23,329 nucleotides of DNA from Collinsella sp. AF25-2LB (lineage in GTDB: Bacteria > Actinomycetota > Coriobacteriia > Coriobacteriales > Coriobacteriaceae), in the NCBI RefSeq assembly GCF_003458415.1, contig NZ_QRUF01000025.1:233-23561 (forward strand), written 5' to 3'. The notes beneath the pieces were generated by a model. The model was given only the letters and a program-made list of their open reading frames with translations. It ran no database searches and had not been told where the DNA came from. Position numbers and translations under genes: made by a program. This document shows positions 17,101 to 23,329 of this stretch, in pieces; within the stretch, counting starts at the first letter, position 1; every line of letters starts with the position of its first letter.

Positions 17101-17407
17101 GAGGCTTTCCGTTTCTGGAGCCCCCTTCAACGGTGGCATTACCTACCGTTCCCACGTAGCCAACCAGGGATGGGAGGACACGTGGACCTCAAACGGGCGC
17201 ACCACGGGCACGACGGGTAAATCACGCCATATGGAAGCGCTGGAAGTAAAGCTCACCGGCGATCTTGCAGACCACTACGACATTTTGTATCGCGCGCACG
17301 TTTCCAACATTGGCTGGATGCCCTGGGTTAAAAACGGCGTCGCTGCTGGCACCACCGGTCGCGGTCTTCCCATTGAGGCTGTTGAGATGAGACTCGAGAG
17401 CAAGTAA
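14105..17407 (+). CDS. Secreted ChW-repeat protein with GT80 sialyltransferase-like domain
   Basis: 1100 residues. The start at 14105 has AAGGAG 5 nt upstream. A signal peptide (residues 1 to about 28, cleavage near SAVHA) is followed by a Thr/Glu/Ala-rich linker. Three ChW repeats occupy about 119-257 and an Ig-like beta-rich segment about 275-375. A domain of about 420 residues follows, then six ChW repeats at about 818-1100. The central domain resembles GT80 (PM0188-type) sialyltransferases: YLLSDGTATY with Asp487, YYYKGHPNTP with His661, and SGYGSSTYNS with Ser707-Ser708. These align with Asp141, His311 and Ser355-Ser356 of Pasteurella multocida PmST1, with spacings of 174 and 46 residues against 170 and 44. 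An Ig-like domain before GT80 is known in Photobacterium enzymes. A CMP-activated donor outside the cell would be surprising. Activity and acceptor are inferred; the fold match is strong, specificity unknown. Confidence 0.8.
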   Translation: MDLRRTRSLIALFCSLFLALSLTPSAVHAEDKQATTEAATIQEQVADSAGDDESGTGTAQSTEAEPTTGTIDKSSEAAGTSVGETNKTPIPPAEDASTTTEAQTLDSATEALAASTPSVQYAAHASDQGWDTMLSKDGATVGTTGKASAIEALKISLANADGGIRYSAHCTNVGWQDWVADGAVAGTTGMSYSMQAIQIELMGNIASSHDVYYRIHAQNFGWLGWAKNGEVAGTTGWDYRAEAVEILLVKHGDKAPSSDKDAYIPSYYQTSITQEGESTVVRVRPDSLNLLLTDGVATDMRVTATMSYGDTVTRKVSDTTSLATIDANGMALNVETYGPFTATIEYLKDGRVVGTDTREFGVTASEYNLAPLSASFPVVLYSISYWDYTTSATGTAVPSIVMLDRPSAFNWDALPDGMYAMPFMTKKAIKGSSDYTAFASYIKELKRLKPDSKFNLFINDITCSLIHSIIYANQIPQGSYKIYLLSDGTATYNFMNEAFNAEGVDPATKEAQLEQSWLAAKEYACKNGQASSDYGWHAHWDSMYAVLKCEPNTEWWMTRTNLFQSADGNTFANTIATDPAVKKKNVASMLTALQQRGDATVAAFKALYNFNDGYFTAAEAEGKKPMVLLGTYVNLEQSFEDYAKLTMTYYGDEYAYYYKGHPNTPTGLWPSKQEQLSSLGITDIDSSVAAELILFFNPEVALSGYGSSTYNSATGDAGCGVFNMTKAAALSSSSTVDYSIMDWFASPISSSSDTVIQALCPKGGTCYLVEFSDKILKSADYDIAVFSGNTSALTYYKKLADGTYRLVRTKTNGSTLMTSAHVSGTGWISSVKEGKTAGTTGKSKALEAFKVDMAALPYSGTVQYQAHCANLGWQGWKNEGKVAGTVGESRQIEAIQIRLTNELAEHYDIYYRAHVQDEGWLGWAKNGEIAGITGFGRRVEAIEVKLVEKGNTAPGSTARASVIGLPNVTAHVSSIGWQAAVHGTTYAGTTGLALGVEALRLSVSGAPFNGGITYRSHVANQGWEDTWTSNGRTTGTTGKSRHMEALEVKLTGDLADHYDILYRAHVSNIGWMPWVKNGVAAGTTGRGLPIEAVEMRLESK

Positions 17408-17431
17408 CGATTCATCGTCCAAGTAATGACA

Positions 17432-17470
17432 AAGCGGGCCGTCGACGCTTTTGCCGACGGCCAGCTTCTT
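17432..17470 (+). terminator. Terminator after GT80-like ChW gene
   Basis: GGCCGTCG (17437-17444) and CGACGGCC (17455-17462) form a GC-rich stem extended by AAGC/GCTT, followed by TTCTTTCT. It begins about 25 bp past the stop codon at 17407. Confidence 0.7.
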
Positions 17471-17631
17471 TCTATCAATCCTCGTTCGGCCCTCCTAAAC
17501 GGATGTTACCAAACCAGTAATCACGACGTTAACAAGCAAATTTTTCATTTCGGCTCCCCATCGTTTAGCCGACCTTTGATTTATTGTTAACGGATTCATC
17601 AGTTAATCAAATACGTAAAACGCGAATGGCG

Positions 17632-17676
17632 AATAAAAAGAAACGAACGGAACGCAGCAAAAGCGAACCGTTCGTT
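17632..17676 (-). terminator. Terminator of the GH25 ChW gene
   Basis: AACGAACGG (17642-17650) pairs with CCGTTCGTT (17668-17676). Read on the minus strand, the stem is followed by TCTTTTTATT. It lies about 50 bp past the end of the GH25 gene. Confidence 0.7.
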
Positions 17677-17725
17677 CTAAATCAAAGAACCAGGCTAAAC
17701 TCAGCCAGAGTATCTTACGCCCTCG

Positions 17726-20584
17726 CTATGCAAGCGGGATGTTGTCGTACCAACCCCATTTTGGCTTATACGTAGTGGAATAGTAATCCAGCCAATAACT
17801 CATATCCAGAGTCCTTATGTGACCAACATTATCCATAACCTGGTTGTTGCCAATATAGATACAAACGTGACCGTATATACGACCCATATACGTATGCATA
17901 TGCGAGGGAACAGCAATGACCATTCCGACCTTCAGCTGCGAATAATCAGTATATTTGCAGAAATCCCAATAGTAGTCACAGGCGTCCGTACGGACATTCC
18001 TGAATCCAGCCCGCTCATAGACCTGAGCAATCCATTCTGAGCACAACCCAGGACCAGGAGAGGGAACCTGCCTCGACAGATTTACAATCTTCTTCTGCAT
18101 TGGATTAGCGAGAGCATAGGGTTCGCCAAGAAGCATCGGGGAGATAGTGCTCCCCGGAGCCGCAGCGCCCTTTCTCGTAATTCTTACCTGAACGGCCTGA
18201 GCATGCGTCCCATAGCCGGTGCTGCCGGCGACGGCACCATTTTTTGTCCAACCGAGCCAGCCGACGTTATCGACATGGACCCTATACCAAATATCGAAAT
18301 AAGTTGCCAAGTCGCCCGATAGGGAGACTTTTATTGCCTCGACCGAATTGGATTCAGTATCAGACGACAGCTGATCCCCGTTTGACTTGTCAGAAGTCCA
18401 GCCTACATTTGATAGATGCAGCTGATAATTAATTCCACCGGCAACGAATGAAGTGGTCTTAGCCGAGAACCCGGTAATGGGAATTCCCTTGCCGGTTGTA
18501 CCGGACACCTCTCCGGCAGAAACAATATTCTGCCAAGTGCCGTTCGACTGGGATGAATACGTCACTGTTGGTATTTCAAGATGGGAATAGCCCGTCGTAT
18601 CAGGATGGGACGCACCTTTCTTAACAAGCTTAATCTGAACCGCCTCAAGGGAACAAGACATTCCGGTGGTGCCGGCCTCCTCGCCGTCCTTGGCCCAGGC
18701 CATCCAGCCGATGTTGGAGGCGTGGACGCGGTAGTAGACGTCGTAGTCCTTCGCGAGGGAGCCCGTGAGCCTCAGGCGCACGGCCTCGACGGCGCGTCCC
18801 TGGCCGGTGGTGCCGCCCTCGGAGGCCGAGGGGGTGTCCCAGCCCTGCCAGCCGATGCCCGAGACGTGGGCGTCGACCTGAACGGCCGACCCGTCCGAGT
18901 AGTCGGAGCTGTCGAGCGAGACCCTGAGGTCCTCGAGGGCGAGACCGCGGCCGGTGGTGCCGGCGGTCGCGCCGTCCGAGACGGCGCCCTGCCAGCCCAC
19001 GTTGGAGACGTGGGCCCGATAGGTCAGGGACATGGGCTTCTTCTTGAAGGCGTAGTCGACGTTGGCGCCGTCGGACGAGGGGGCGGCGTCGCCCTTCTTG
19101 ACGAGCCTGACCTGGACGGCCTCGACGCTCCTGCCGAAGCCCGTGGTGCCGGCCTCCTCGCCGTCCTTGGCCCAGGCCATCCAGCCGATGTTGGAGGCGT
19201 GGACGCGGTAGTAGACGTCGTAGTCCTTCGCGAGGGAGCCCGTGAGCCTCAGGCGCACGGCCTCGACGGCGCGTCCCTGGCCGGTGGTGCCGCCCTCGGA
19301 GGCCGAGGGGGTGTCCCAGCCCTGCCAGCCGATGCCACTTACATTAGCGTTAATTTGCACAGAGCCATCTTCAACGGGATTCAGGATGCTGACCTTAAGA
19401 TCTTCCACGGCTTTAGACTGCCCTGTTGTACCCGCAGTAGATCCGTCGCGCTTACTGCTCATCCAGCCTATATTCGAGACATGCGCCTCATACTGAATAT
19501 GCATCTTGCTGTCATCTACGTTCAGAAGAGAACCGTTGAAGCAGTAGTTCATGTCACAGCGCCCGTTAACGCCCGGGACATTGCCGCTGCTTGAATACTG
19601 CCAGAAACTGTAGCTGCCAGCATAATCGCAACACCAATTATATTGAGCAACCCAATGGTCATAACCGCTCAGAGACGGACTATCCAAGTAGTTGTTGAGC
19701 CAGTTAAGGTTCGCATAGATACCCGACTTAAAGCCAACGGCCTCCATACGGTTACAAAAAGTCTGTGCAATCCGAGCGAGCTTATCTTTGCTGAAATTCG
19801 GATCCTGCAAGATATAGTTATCCTCAAGATCGTAATAAACGGGAAGCGACGGATGATGGCCACCGAGCCAAGCAAGCGTTCGATCGGCTTCTTTATTTGC
19901 ATCCGCTACAGAACGAGCATAGGAGTAGTAGTAGACACCGTAAGGAATCCCGAGACGTTCGCATTCGGTAGCGTTTCGTTCAAACGTTGAATCGGGTTTG
20001 CCGTAAACAGGGCCGACCTTGAGAATAGCAAATTCTATTCCAGCGGCTTTAACCTGATTCCAGTCAATCGTCCCCTGAAAGTTGCTGACATCGATACCAC
20101 GCGCAACGGCACCATTGGGCAAAGCTTCGTCAGCCAAAGACTGTGCATCGATGCCATCGGAGACAGCATCAATAAGCAAGCCGTTCTCATAACGCCAGGA
20201 ATTCGGCTCCAAAGAGTCAGCTTCAGGAGAATCCGCCTGTATGGAATCACCCGCCGAGGCCTCGCCAGCAGAATCGTCAACGTCCGACCCATCTGTCCCG
20301 ATTCCAGACTGGTCATCAGAAACTGAGCCTGAGTCCCCATCCGAACGAGCAGCGTCCGCATCGTCACCATACCACTCGGCTACACCCTGAGAACCCGAGG
20401 CGTCGCCCTGCCCATCCTGAAAGCTTTCACCTTGAAATCCGCAGTCATTCGATGATTGCTGCACCGACTGTGAAGAAGCGACGGATTGGGCAGACAACGC
20501 GTATGCACAGTAAGGCTGAATGATTTGCGACCAAGCTATTAAAAGCGTGCAAATCAAAGCCGCAGACGCTTTGAGACGATTCAT
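17726..20584 (-). CDS. Secreted GH25 muramidase with nine ChW repeats and C-terminal Cys/His peptidase domain
   Basis: 952 residues. A signal peptide covers about 1-30, followed by a Ser/Asp/Gly-rich acidic linker to about 130. A GH25 domain spans about 160-350: GIDVSNFQG with Asp165, and YYDLED with Asp252 and Glu254, the catalytic pair two residues apart as in Streptomyces Cellosyl. Nine ChW repeats in three triplets cover about 363-820. The last 120 residues (GPGLCSEWIAQVY with Cys848; GRIYGHVCIYIGN with His906) look like an NlpC/P60- or CHAP-type peptidase or amidase. The enzyme should cut the glycan chain and a peptide bond or cross-link of peptidoglycan outside the cell. GGGGA lies 6 nt before the ATG at 20584. 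A GC-rich block at 18666-19336 differs sharply from the rest of the gene. No sortase motif is seen, so attachment is probably through the ChW repeats. Confidence 0.9.
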   Translation of the reverse strand: MNRLKASAALICTLLIAWSQIIQPYCAYALSAQSVASSQSVQQSSNDCGFQGESFQDGQGDASGSQGVAEWYGDDADAARSDGDSGSVSDDQSGIGTDGSDVDDSAGEASAGDSIQADSPEADSLEPNSWRYENGLLIDAVSDGIDAQSLADEALPNGAVARGIDVSNFQGTIDWNQVKAAGIEFAILKVGPVYGKPDSTFERNATECERLGIPYGVYYYSYARSVADANKEADRTLAWLGGHHPSLPVYYDLEDNYILQDPNFSKDKLARIAQTFCNRMEAVGFKSGIYANLNWLNNYLDSPSLSGYDHWVAQYNWCCDYAGSYSFWQYSSSGNVPGVNGRCDMNYCFNGSLLNVDDSKMHIQYEAHVSNIGWMSSKRDGSTAGTTGQSKAVEDLKVSILNPVEDGSVQINANVSGIGWQGWDTPSASEGGTTGQGRAVEAVRLRLTGSLAKDYDVYYRVHASNIGWMAWAKDGEEAGTTGFGRSVEAVQVRLVKKGDAAPSSDGANVDYAFKKKPMSLTYRAHVSNVGWQGAVSDGATAGTTGRGLALEDLRVSLDSSDYSDGSAVQVDAHVSGIGWQGWDTPSASEGGTTGQGRAVEAVRLRLTGSLAKDYDVYYRVHASNIGWMAWAKDGEEAGTTGMSCSLEAVQIKLVKKGASHPDTTGYSHLEIPTVTYSSQSNGTWQNIVSAGEVSGTTGKGIPITGFSAKTTSFVAGGINYQLHLSNVGWTSDKSNGDQLSSDTESNSVEAIKVSLSGDLATYFDIWYRVHVDNVGWLGWTKNGAVAGSTGYGTHAQAVQVRITRKGAAAPGSTISPMLLGEPYALANPMQKKIVNLSRQVPSPGPGLCSEWIAQVYERAGFRNVRTDACDYYWDFCKYTDYSQLKVGMVIAVPSHMHTYMGRIYGHVCIYIGNNQVMDNVGHIRTLDMSYWLDYYSTTYKPKWGWYDNIPLA
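18666..19336 (-). repeat. GC-rich ChW block bounded by identical 194-bp direct repeats
   Basis: 18666-18859 and 19143-19336 appear identical over 194 bp, offset by 477 bp (159 codons, one ChW triplet). The switch between moderate-GC and very GC-rich codon use falls at the outer edges of the two copies. Each copy encodes the end of one ChW repeat, a whole second repeat region and the start of a third. Confidence 0.9.
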
Positions 20585-20687
20585 ATCATATCCCCCGAGA
20601 TATTGACTACTTTCGAAGACACCAAGTTATATTACCGCACTTCTAAACAAGCATTTAAGGCTTAAGACGCAACAGTAGCATTCAGAC

Positions 20688-20719
20688 AAAAAAGAGGCGC
20701 TCCCGTTACGGAACGCCTC
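20688..20719 (-). terminator. Terminator of the NlpC/P60 ChW gene
   Basis: On the minus strand GAGGCG and CGCCTC close a stem with partly paired interior (TTCCG/CGGGA), followed by six T residues. It starts 9 bp beyond the stop codon at 20728. Confidence 0.85.
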
Positions 20720-20727
20720 AAATGGCT

Positions 20728-23329
20728 CTATGCAAAAGGCCTTGCGGCGCCGATTACACGACCAGGAGCATAGACCGAGCGCTCGGTGACTCCAATTCCC
20801 GGCCACGAATCGATAATTCGACCGTTTCCGATATAGATTCCAATATGACCCTGGTAGTAGACCACATCTCCCCTCTGCATGGCAGAGGTGCTAACCGGCA
20901 TAAATGTGTTGTTGCGATACCAATTCATGGAGTTATAGGTTTGCTCGGGCAACCAACGATGGTTATAGGGATTATACCAACCCATATCCATGCCAGTCGC
21001 ATACAGACATTGCAGTACCAAGCCTGAACAATCAACCGCATCCCCCGGCCAAGAAGACCAAGGCTCGATATAACGAGTTCCAATATATTCACGAGCACGC
21101 TGGATAAATGCATTAATGCAGTCCTGGCGCGAAGCGTTATAAGGAATACGGGAAGGCGTGACGTACGTAAAGTATCCGGTGCAATACGAAGGAAGCTGCA
21201 CGCTGTTGCAATTAACCTTTGGATAAGAGCCGGGGGTCTGATATCCCATATATCGATAGGTCTCAAAATACGAATCAGACGTAGAGCCCGGTGCGGAAGC
21301 GCCCTTGGGGACAATCTTTACCTGTAGGGCCTGAACAGGAATGCCAAGCTTCGTGGTACCCGCCGGTGATCCATTTTTGGTCCAGCCAAGCCAACCATAA
21401 TTTGACACATGAACGCGATACCAGACATCAAAGTAATTAGAAACCTCGCCAGTCAAGTTAATCTTGACGGCCTGGATTTGCTGTCCTTGGCCAACGGTTC
21501 CCGATGTAGCCCCATCTGAAACAGCAGATTGCCAACCGATATTAGATACATGAGCGGAATACGAAATACCGCCGCTCATGGAACTATCGGAGAGCGACAG
21601 CTGCATGGCTTCCATGGCGCGGCTCTGTCCAACGGTACCAGCGATCTCGCCGCTGCCAACGGCCGCTTTCCAGCCAAGACCGGAGCAATTTGCCTTAGCG
21701 GATAGCTCGGGAAGTTGGATCAACGCATCATGGTCTTGGACGGGAGCATCAGACGAGCCCTTGGCAACCAACTTAATTTGAATTGCCTCGGCCTGCTTAG
21801 ACAGTCCAACGGTGCCGGCTGCAGCGTCATTTTTAGCCCAGCCAAGCCAGCCATAATCCGCCGCATGAATACGGTAGTAAATATCGTATTTTGAAGCGTC
21901 GTTCCCGGCCAGCCTTAATTTGACCGCCTGAATTGCGAGACCCCTGCCAACAGTGCCAGCATAGTCGACACCCGAAACGTATGACTGCCAGCCGATATTC
22001 GCAACATGTGCCGACATTTCGACGGAGGCATCGATGCCTTGCGTCGCAACATACAGCGCCTGCAGGGAACGAGACATACCCGTCTGACCCGCAATCTCGC
22101 CATTGTCAACGGGAGTCAACCAGCCCGCAGAAGCAACGTGCGCCTGAGAAACAAGACCGATTCCAGGCGTTTCGATAAACGCATTGGCAGAGGAGCCAGG
22201 CGAAGACTGACCTTTATTTACAAGTGCAACATCGATGCCGCACAAACCGGAAGAACCACCAGAAACGCCACATGCCTGACCATTTGACGCCCAGCCCGTC
22301 CAGCCATTACCGGAATCGCATACACGATACCAGATGTCATAATTAGAAGCGAGCTGGCCGCTCAGCGACAACTTAATCGCCTTAACAGGAGCTCCTGATA
22401 CCGCTTTGGCAGCGCCGCCATCCGTTGACGAAGCGCCCCAGCCTGAATACCCATCCATAACGGAATAAGAAATTGACCCGTTATCAGTTTGACCGGCAAC
22501 GCTCAGGGCAATAGAGTTCAGCAGTTTGGCGCCCTTGCCTCCGATCGTGGCCTTTTGACCAGAAGAGGCGCCAAGGCTCTCCCCAGAAACGGCCAATCCG
22601 GAAACCGTAACAGCATCTGGATCGCCAATAAAGACCTTGGCCGAAGAGCCGGGCGCCGCTCCGCCTTTCTCCACGAGGACCACTTTGACCGCTTCGATAG
22701 CCCTGCCCTTACCGGCAGAACCAGCAGCAGCACCATTACAGGCCCAATCGAGCCAGCCTATGCCTGACACATGAGCACAATACCAAATGTCATATTTATC
22801 GACCGCCTCGCCGGTCAAGCGAATCTGGACGGCCTCGAGGCGCTGAGACTTTCCAGTCGTACCGCAGTGCCCTTTAGACCACTGCTGCCAGCCAACATTC
22901 GAGACATGACCACGAAGCTCAATAGAACCCGAGTGGCCATACCAGCCGAGCTGGGCTTCAAGAGCCTCCATGGGAAGGCCCCTACCAGTTGTCCCCGCAA
23001 CAGATCCGCTTCCAACGGGCGACATCCAGCCAATATTCGAAGTATGCGAGCGAACTGAAATCGAGGCGGGATCATCGCTACGGCTCTTGAAGGGAGAGGT
23101 AGTGTCGCCCGGGGCGGGGTCGCCCTTGGGCAGGACCGCGACCTGGACGGCCTGGACGGCGCGGCCGTAGCCAGCCGAGCCGGCGTCGGCGCCGTCGCAC
23201 GCCCAGCCGAGCCACCCGAACTCGGCGGAGTGGACGCGGTACCAGACGGTGTAGCGGGCCGACAGGTCCGCGGACAGCCTGACCCTCAGGGCCTCGACGG
23301 CGCGGGCCTGGCCGGTGGTGCCGGCGGTG
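20728..23329 (-). CDS. ChW-repeat protein with C-terminal NlpC/P60 peptidase, N-terminus outside window
   Basis: The minus-strand frame is open to the right edge, so the gene begins outside the window; the ATG at 23025 lies inside a repeat and is not a start. About 867 residues are visible. Roughly thirteen ChW repeats (HVSNIGW...AGTTG...AVxVxL pattern) are followed by an NlpC/P60 domain of about 150 residues. It has AVDCSGLVLQC with the nucleophile Cys, and GHIGIYIGNGRIIDS with the catalytic His. NlpC/P60 enzymes cleave peptides in peptidoglycan stems. Two or three central repeats (22200-22620) are degenerate: they lose the aromatic or GTTG core. From about 23092 to the edge the DNA is markedly more GC-rich, as in the GH25 gene. 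The product should be exported, but the signal peptide is not in view. A strong terminator follows. Confidence 0.9.
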   Translation of the reverse strand, partial: TAGTTGQARAVEALRVRLSADLSARYTVWYRVHSAEFGWLGWACDGADAGSAGYGRAVQAVQVAVLPKGDPAPGDTTSPFKSRSDDPASISVRSHTSNIGWMSPVGSGSVAGTTGRGLPMEALEAQLGWYGHSGSIELRGHVSNVGWQQWSKGHCGTTGKSQRLEAVQIRLTGEAVDKYDIWYCAHVSGIGWLDWACNGAAAGSAGKGRAIEAVKVVLVEKGGAAPGSSAKVFIGDPDAVTVSGLAVSGESLGASSGQKATIGGKGAKLLNSIALSVAGQTDNGSISYSVMDGYSGWGASSTDGGAAKAVSGAPVKAIKLSLSGQLASNYDIWYRVCDSGNGWTGWASNGQACGVSGGSSGLCGIDVALVNKGQSSPGSSANAFIETPGIGLVSQAHVASAGWLTPVDNGEIAGQTGMSRSLQALYVATQGIDASVEMSAHVANIGWQSYVSGVDYAGTVGRGLAIQAVKLRLAGNDASKYDIYYRIHAADYGWLGWAKNDAAAGTVGLSKQAEAIQIKLVAKGSSDAPVQDHDALIQLPELSAKANCSGLGWKAAVGSGEIAGTVGQSRAMEAMQLSLSDSSMSGGISYSAHVSNIGWQSAVSDGATSGTVGQGQQIQAVKINLTGEVSNYFDVWYRVHVSNYGWLGWTKNGSPAGTTKLGIPVQALQVKIVPKGASAPGSTSDSYFETYRYMGYQTPGSYPKVNCNSVQLPSYCTGYFTYVTPSRIPYNASRQDCINAFIQRAREYIGTRYIEPWSSWPGDAVDCSGLVLQCLYATGMDMGWYNPYNHRWLPEQTYNSMNWYRNNTFMPVSTSAMQRGDVVYYQGHIGIYIGNGRIIDSWPGIGVTERSVYAPGRVIGAARPFA

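Larger units (their letters stand above)
17408..17725. other. Convergent intergenic region
   Basis: This 318-bp stretch lies between two genes that point toward each other. It holds a terminator for each side and no convincing gene. A short plus-strand frame near 17584 lacks a ribosome-binding site and runs through the minus-strand terminator. Confidence 0.6.

Noticed and set aside
18666..19336. CRISPR-like or IS-like reading of the direct repeats
   Set aside because: The repeats are in-frame protein-coding ChW modules with no short unique spacers, terminal inverted repeats or transposase.
18581..19594. Plus-strand frame of 337 codons opposite the GH25 gene
   Set aside because: It is a shadow of the GC-rich ChW block, with repetitive Gly/Ala/Val/Asp translation and no ribosome-binding site.
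20728..23025. ATG at 23025 as start of the NlpC/P60 ChW gene
   Set aside because: The frame stays open to the window edge and encodes further ChW repeats; the ATG lies inside a repeat, without a signal peptide.

Overview
The window looks like a cell-surface polysaccharide and surface-protein locus from a gut actinobacterium of the Coriobacteriia, most likely a Collinsella-type genome. This is an inference from the many ChW-repeat secreted proteins, the IS256-type transposase and the mix of very GC-rich and moderate-GC genes. No rRNA, tRNA or CRISPR array was seen.

Left part (1-3607, minus strand): dTDP-sugar genes rfbB (its 3' end lies outside the window) and rfbA. Between them sits an AT-richer two-gene unit, a DUF4869-like protein and a P-loop ATPase. 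rfbA carries an in-frame 195-bp tandem duplication, so the protein is 364 rather than about 299 residues. Middle-left (3764-6756, plus): a large protein with two GT2 glycosyltransferase domains and a small protein with a HEPN-type RNxxxH motif. A decayed IS256-type transposase (about 6967-7835), joined to unidentified DNA, marks a recombination scar.

Middle (8196-12665, minus): an apparent operon of two GT2 glycosyltransferases, two consecutive DUF2304 small membrane proteins and a DUF2142 polytopic membrane protein. The set resembles the streptococcal GacI/GacJ/GacL side-chain machinery. A Wzx-like flippase (12752-13978, plus) is transcribed divergently. Together with rfbA/rfbB this suggests synthesis, export and decoration of a rhamnose-containing wall polysaccharide.

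Right part (14105-23329): three secreted ChW-repeat proteins. The first (plus) contains a domain in which the catalytic residues of GT80 sialyltransferases (Asp, KGHP His, Ser-Ser) appear with nearly the family spacing. This is the most unusual feature here: an exported, wall-associated sialyltransferase-like enzyme. The second (minus) joins a GH25 muramidase, nine ChW repeats and a C-terminal Cys/His peptidase domain. The third (minus, N-terminus outside the window) has about 13 ChW repeats and a C-terminal NlpC/P60 domain. The ChW repeats are organised as triplets, and one gene carries a GC-rich block bounded by identical 194-bp direct repeats, evidence of repeat shuffling. A reasonable hypothesis is that the left and middle genes make the wall glycan and the right-hand proteins bind, modify or remodel the wall.
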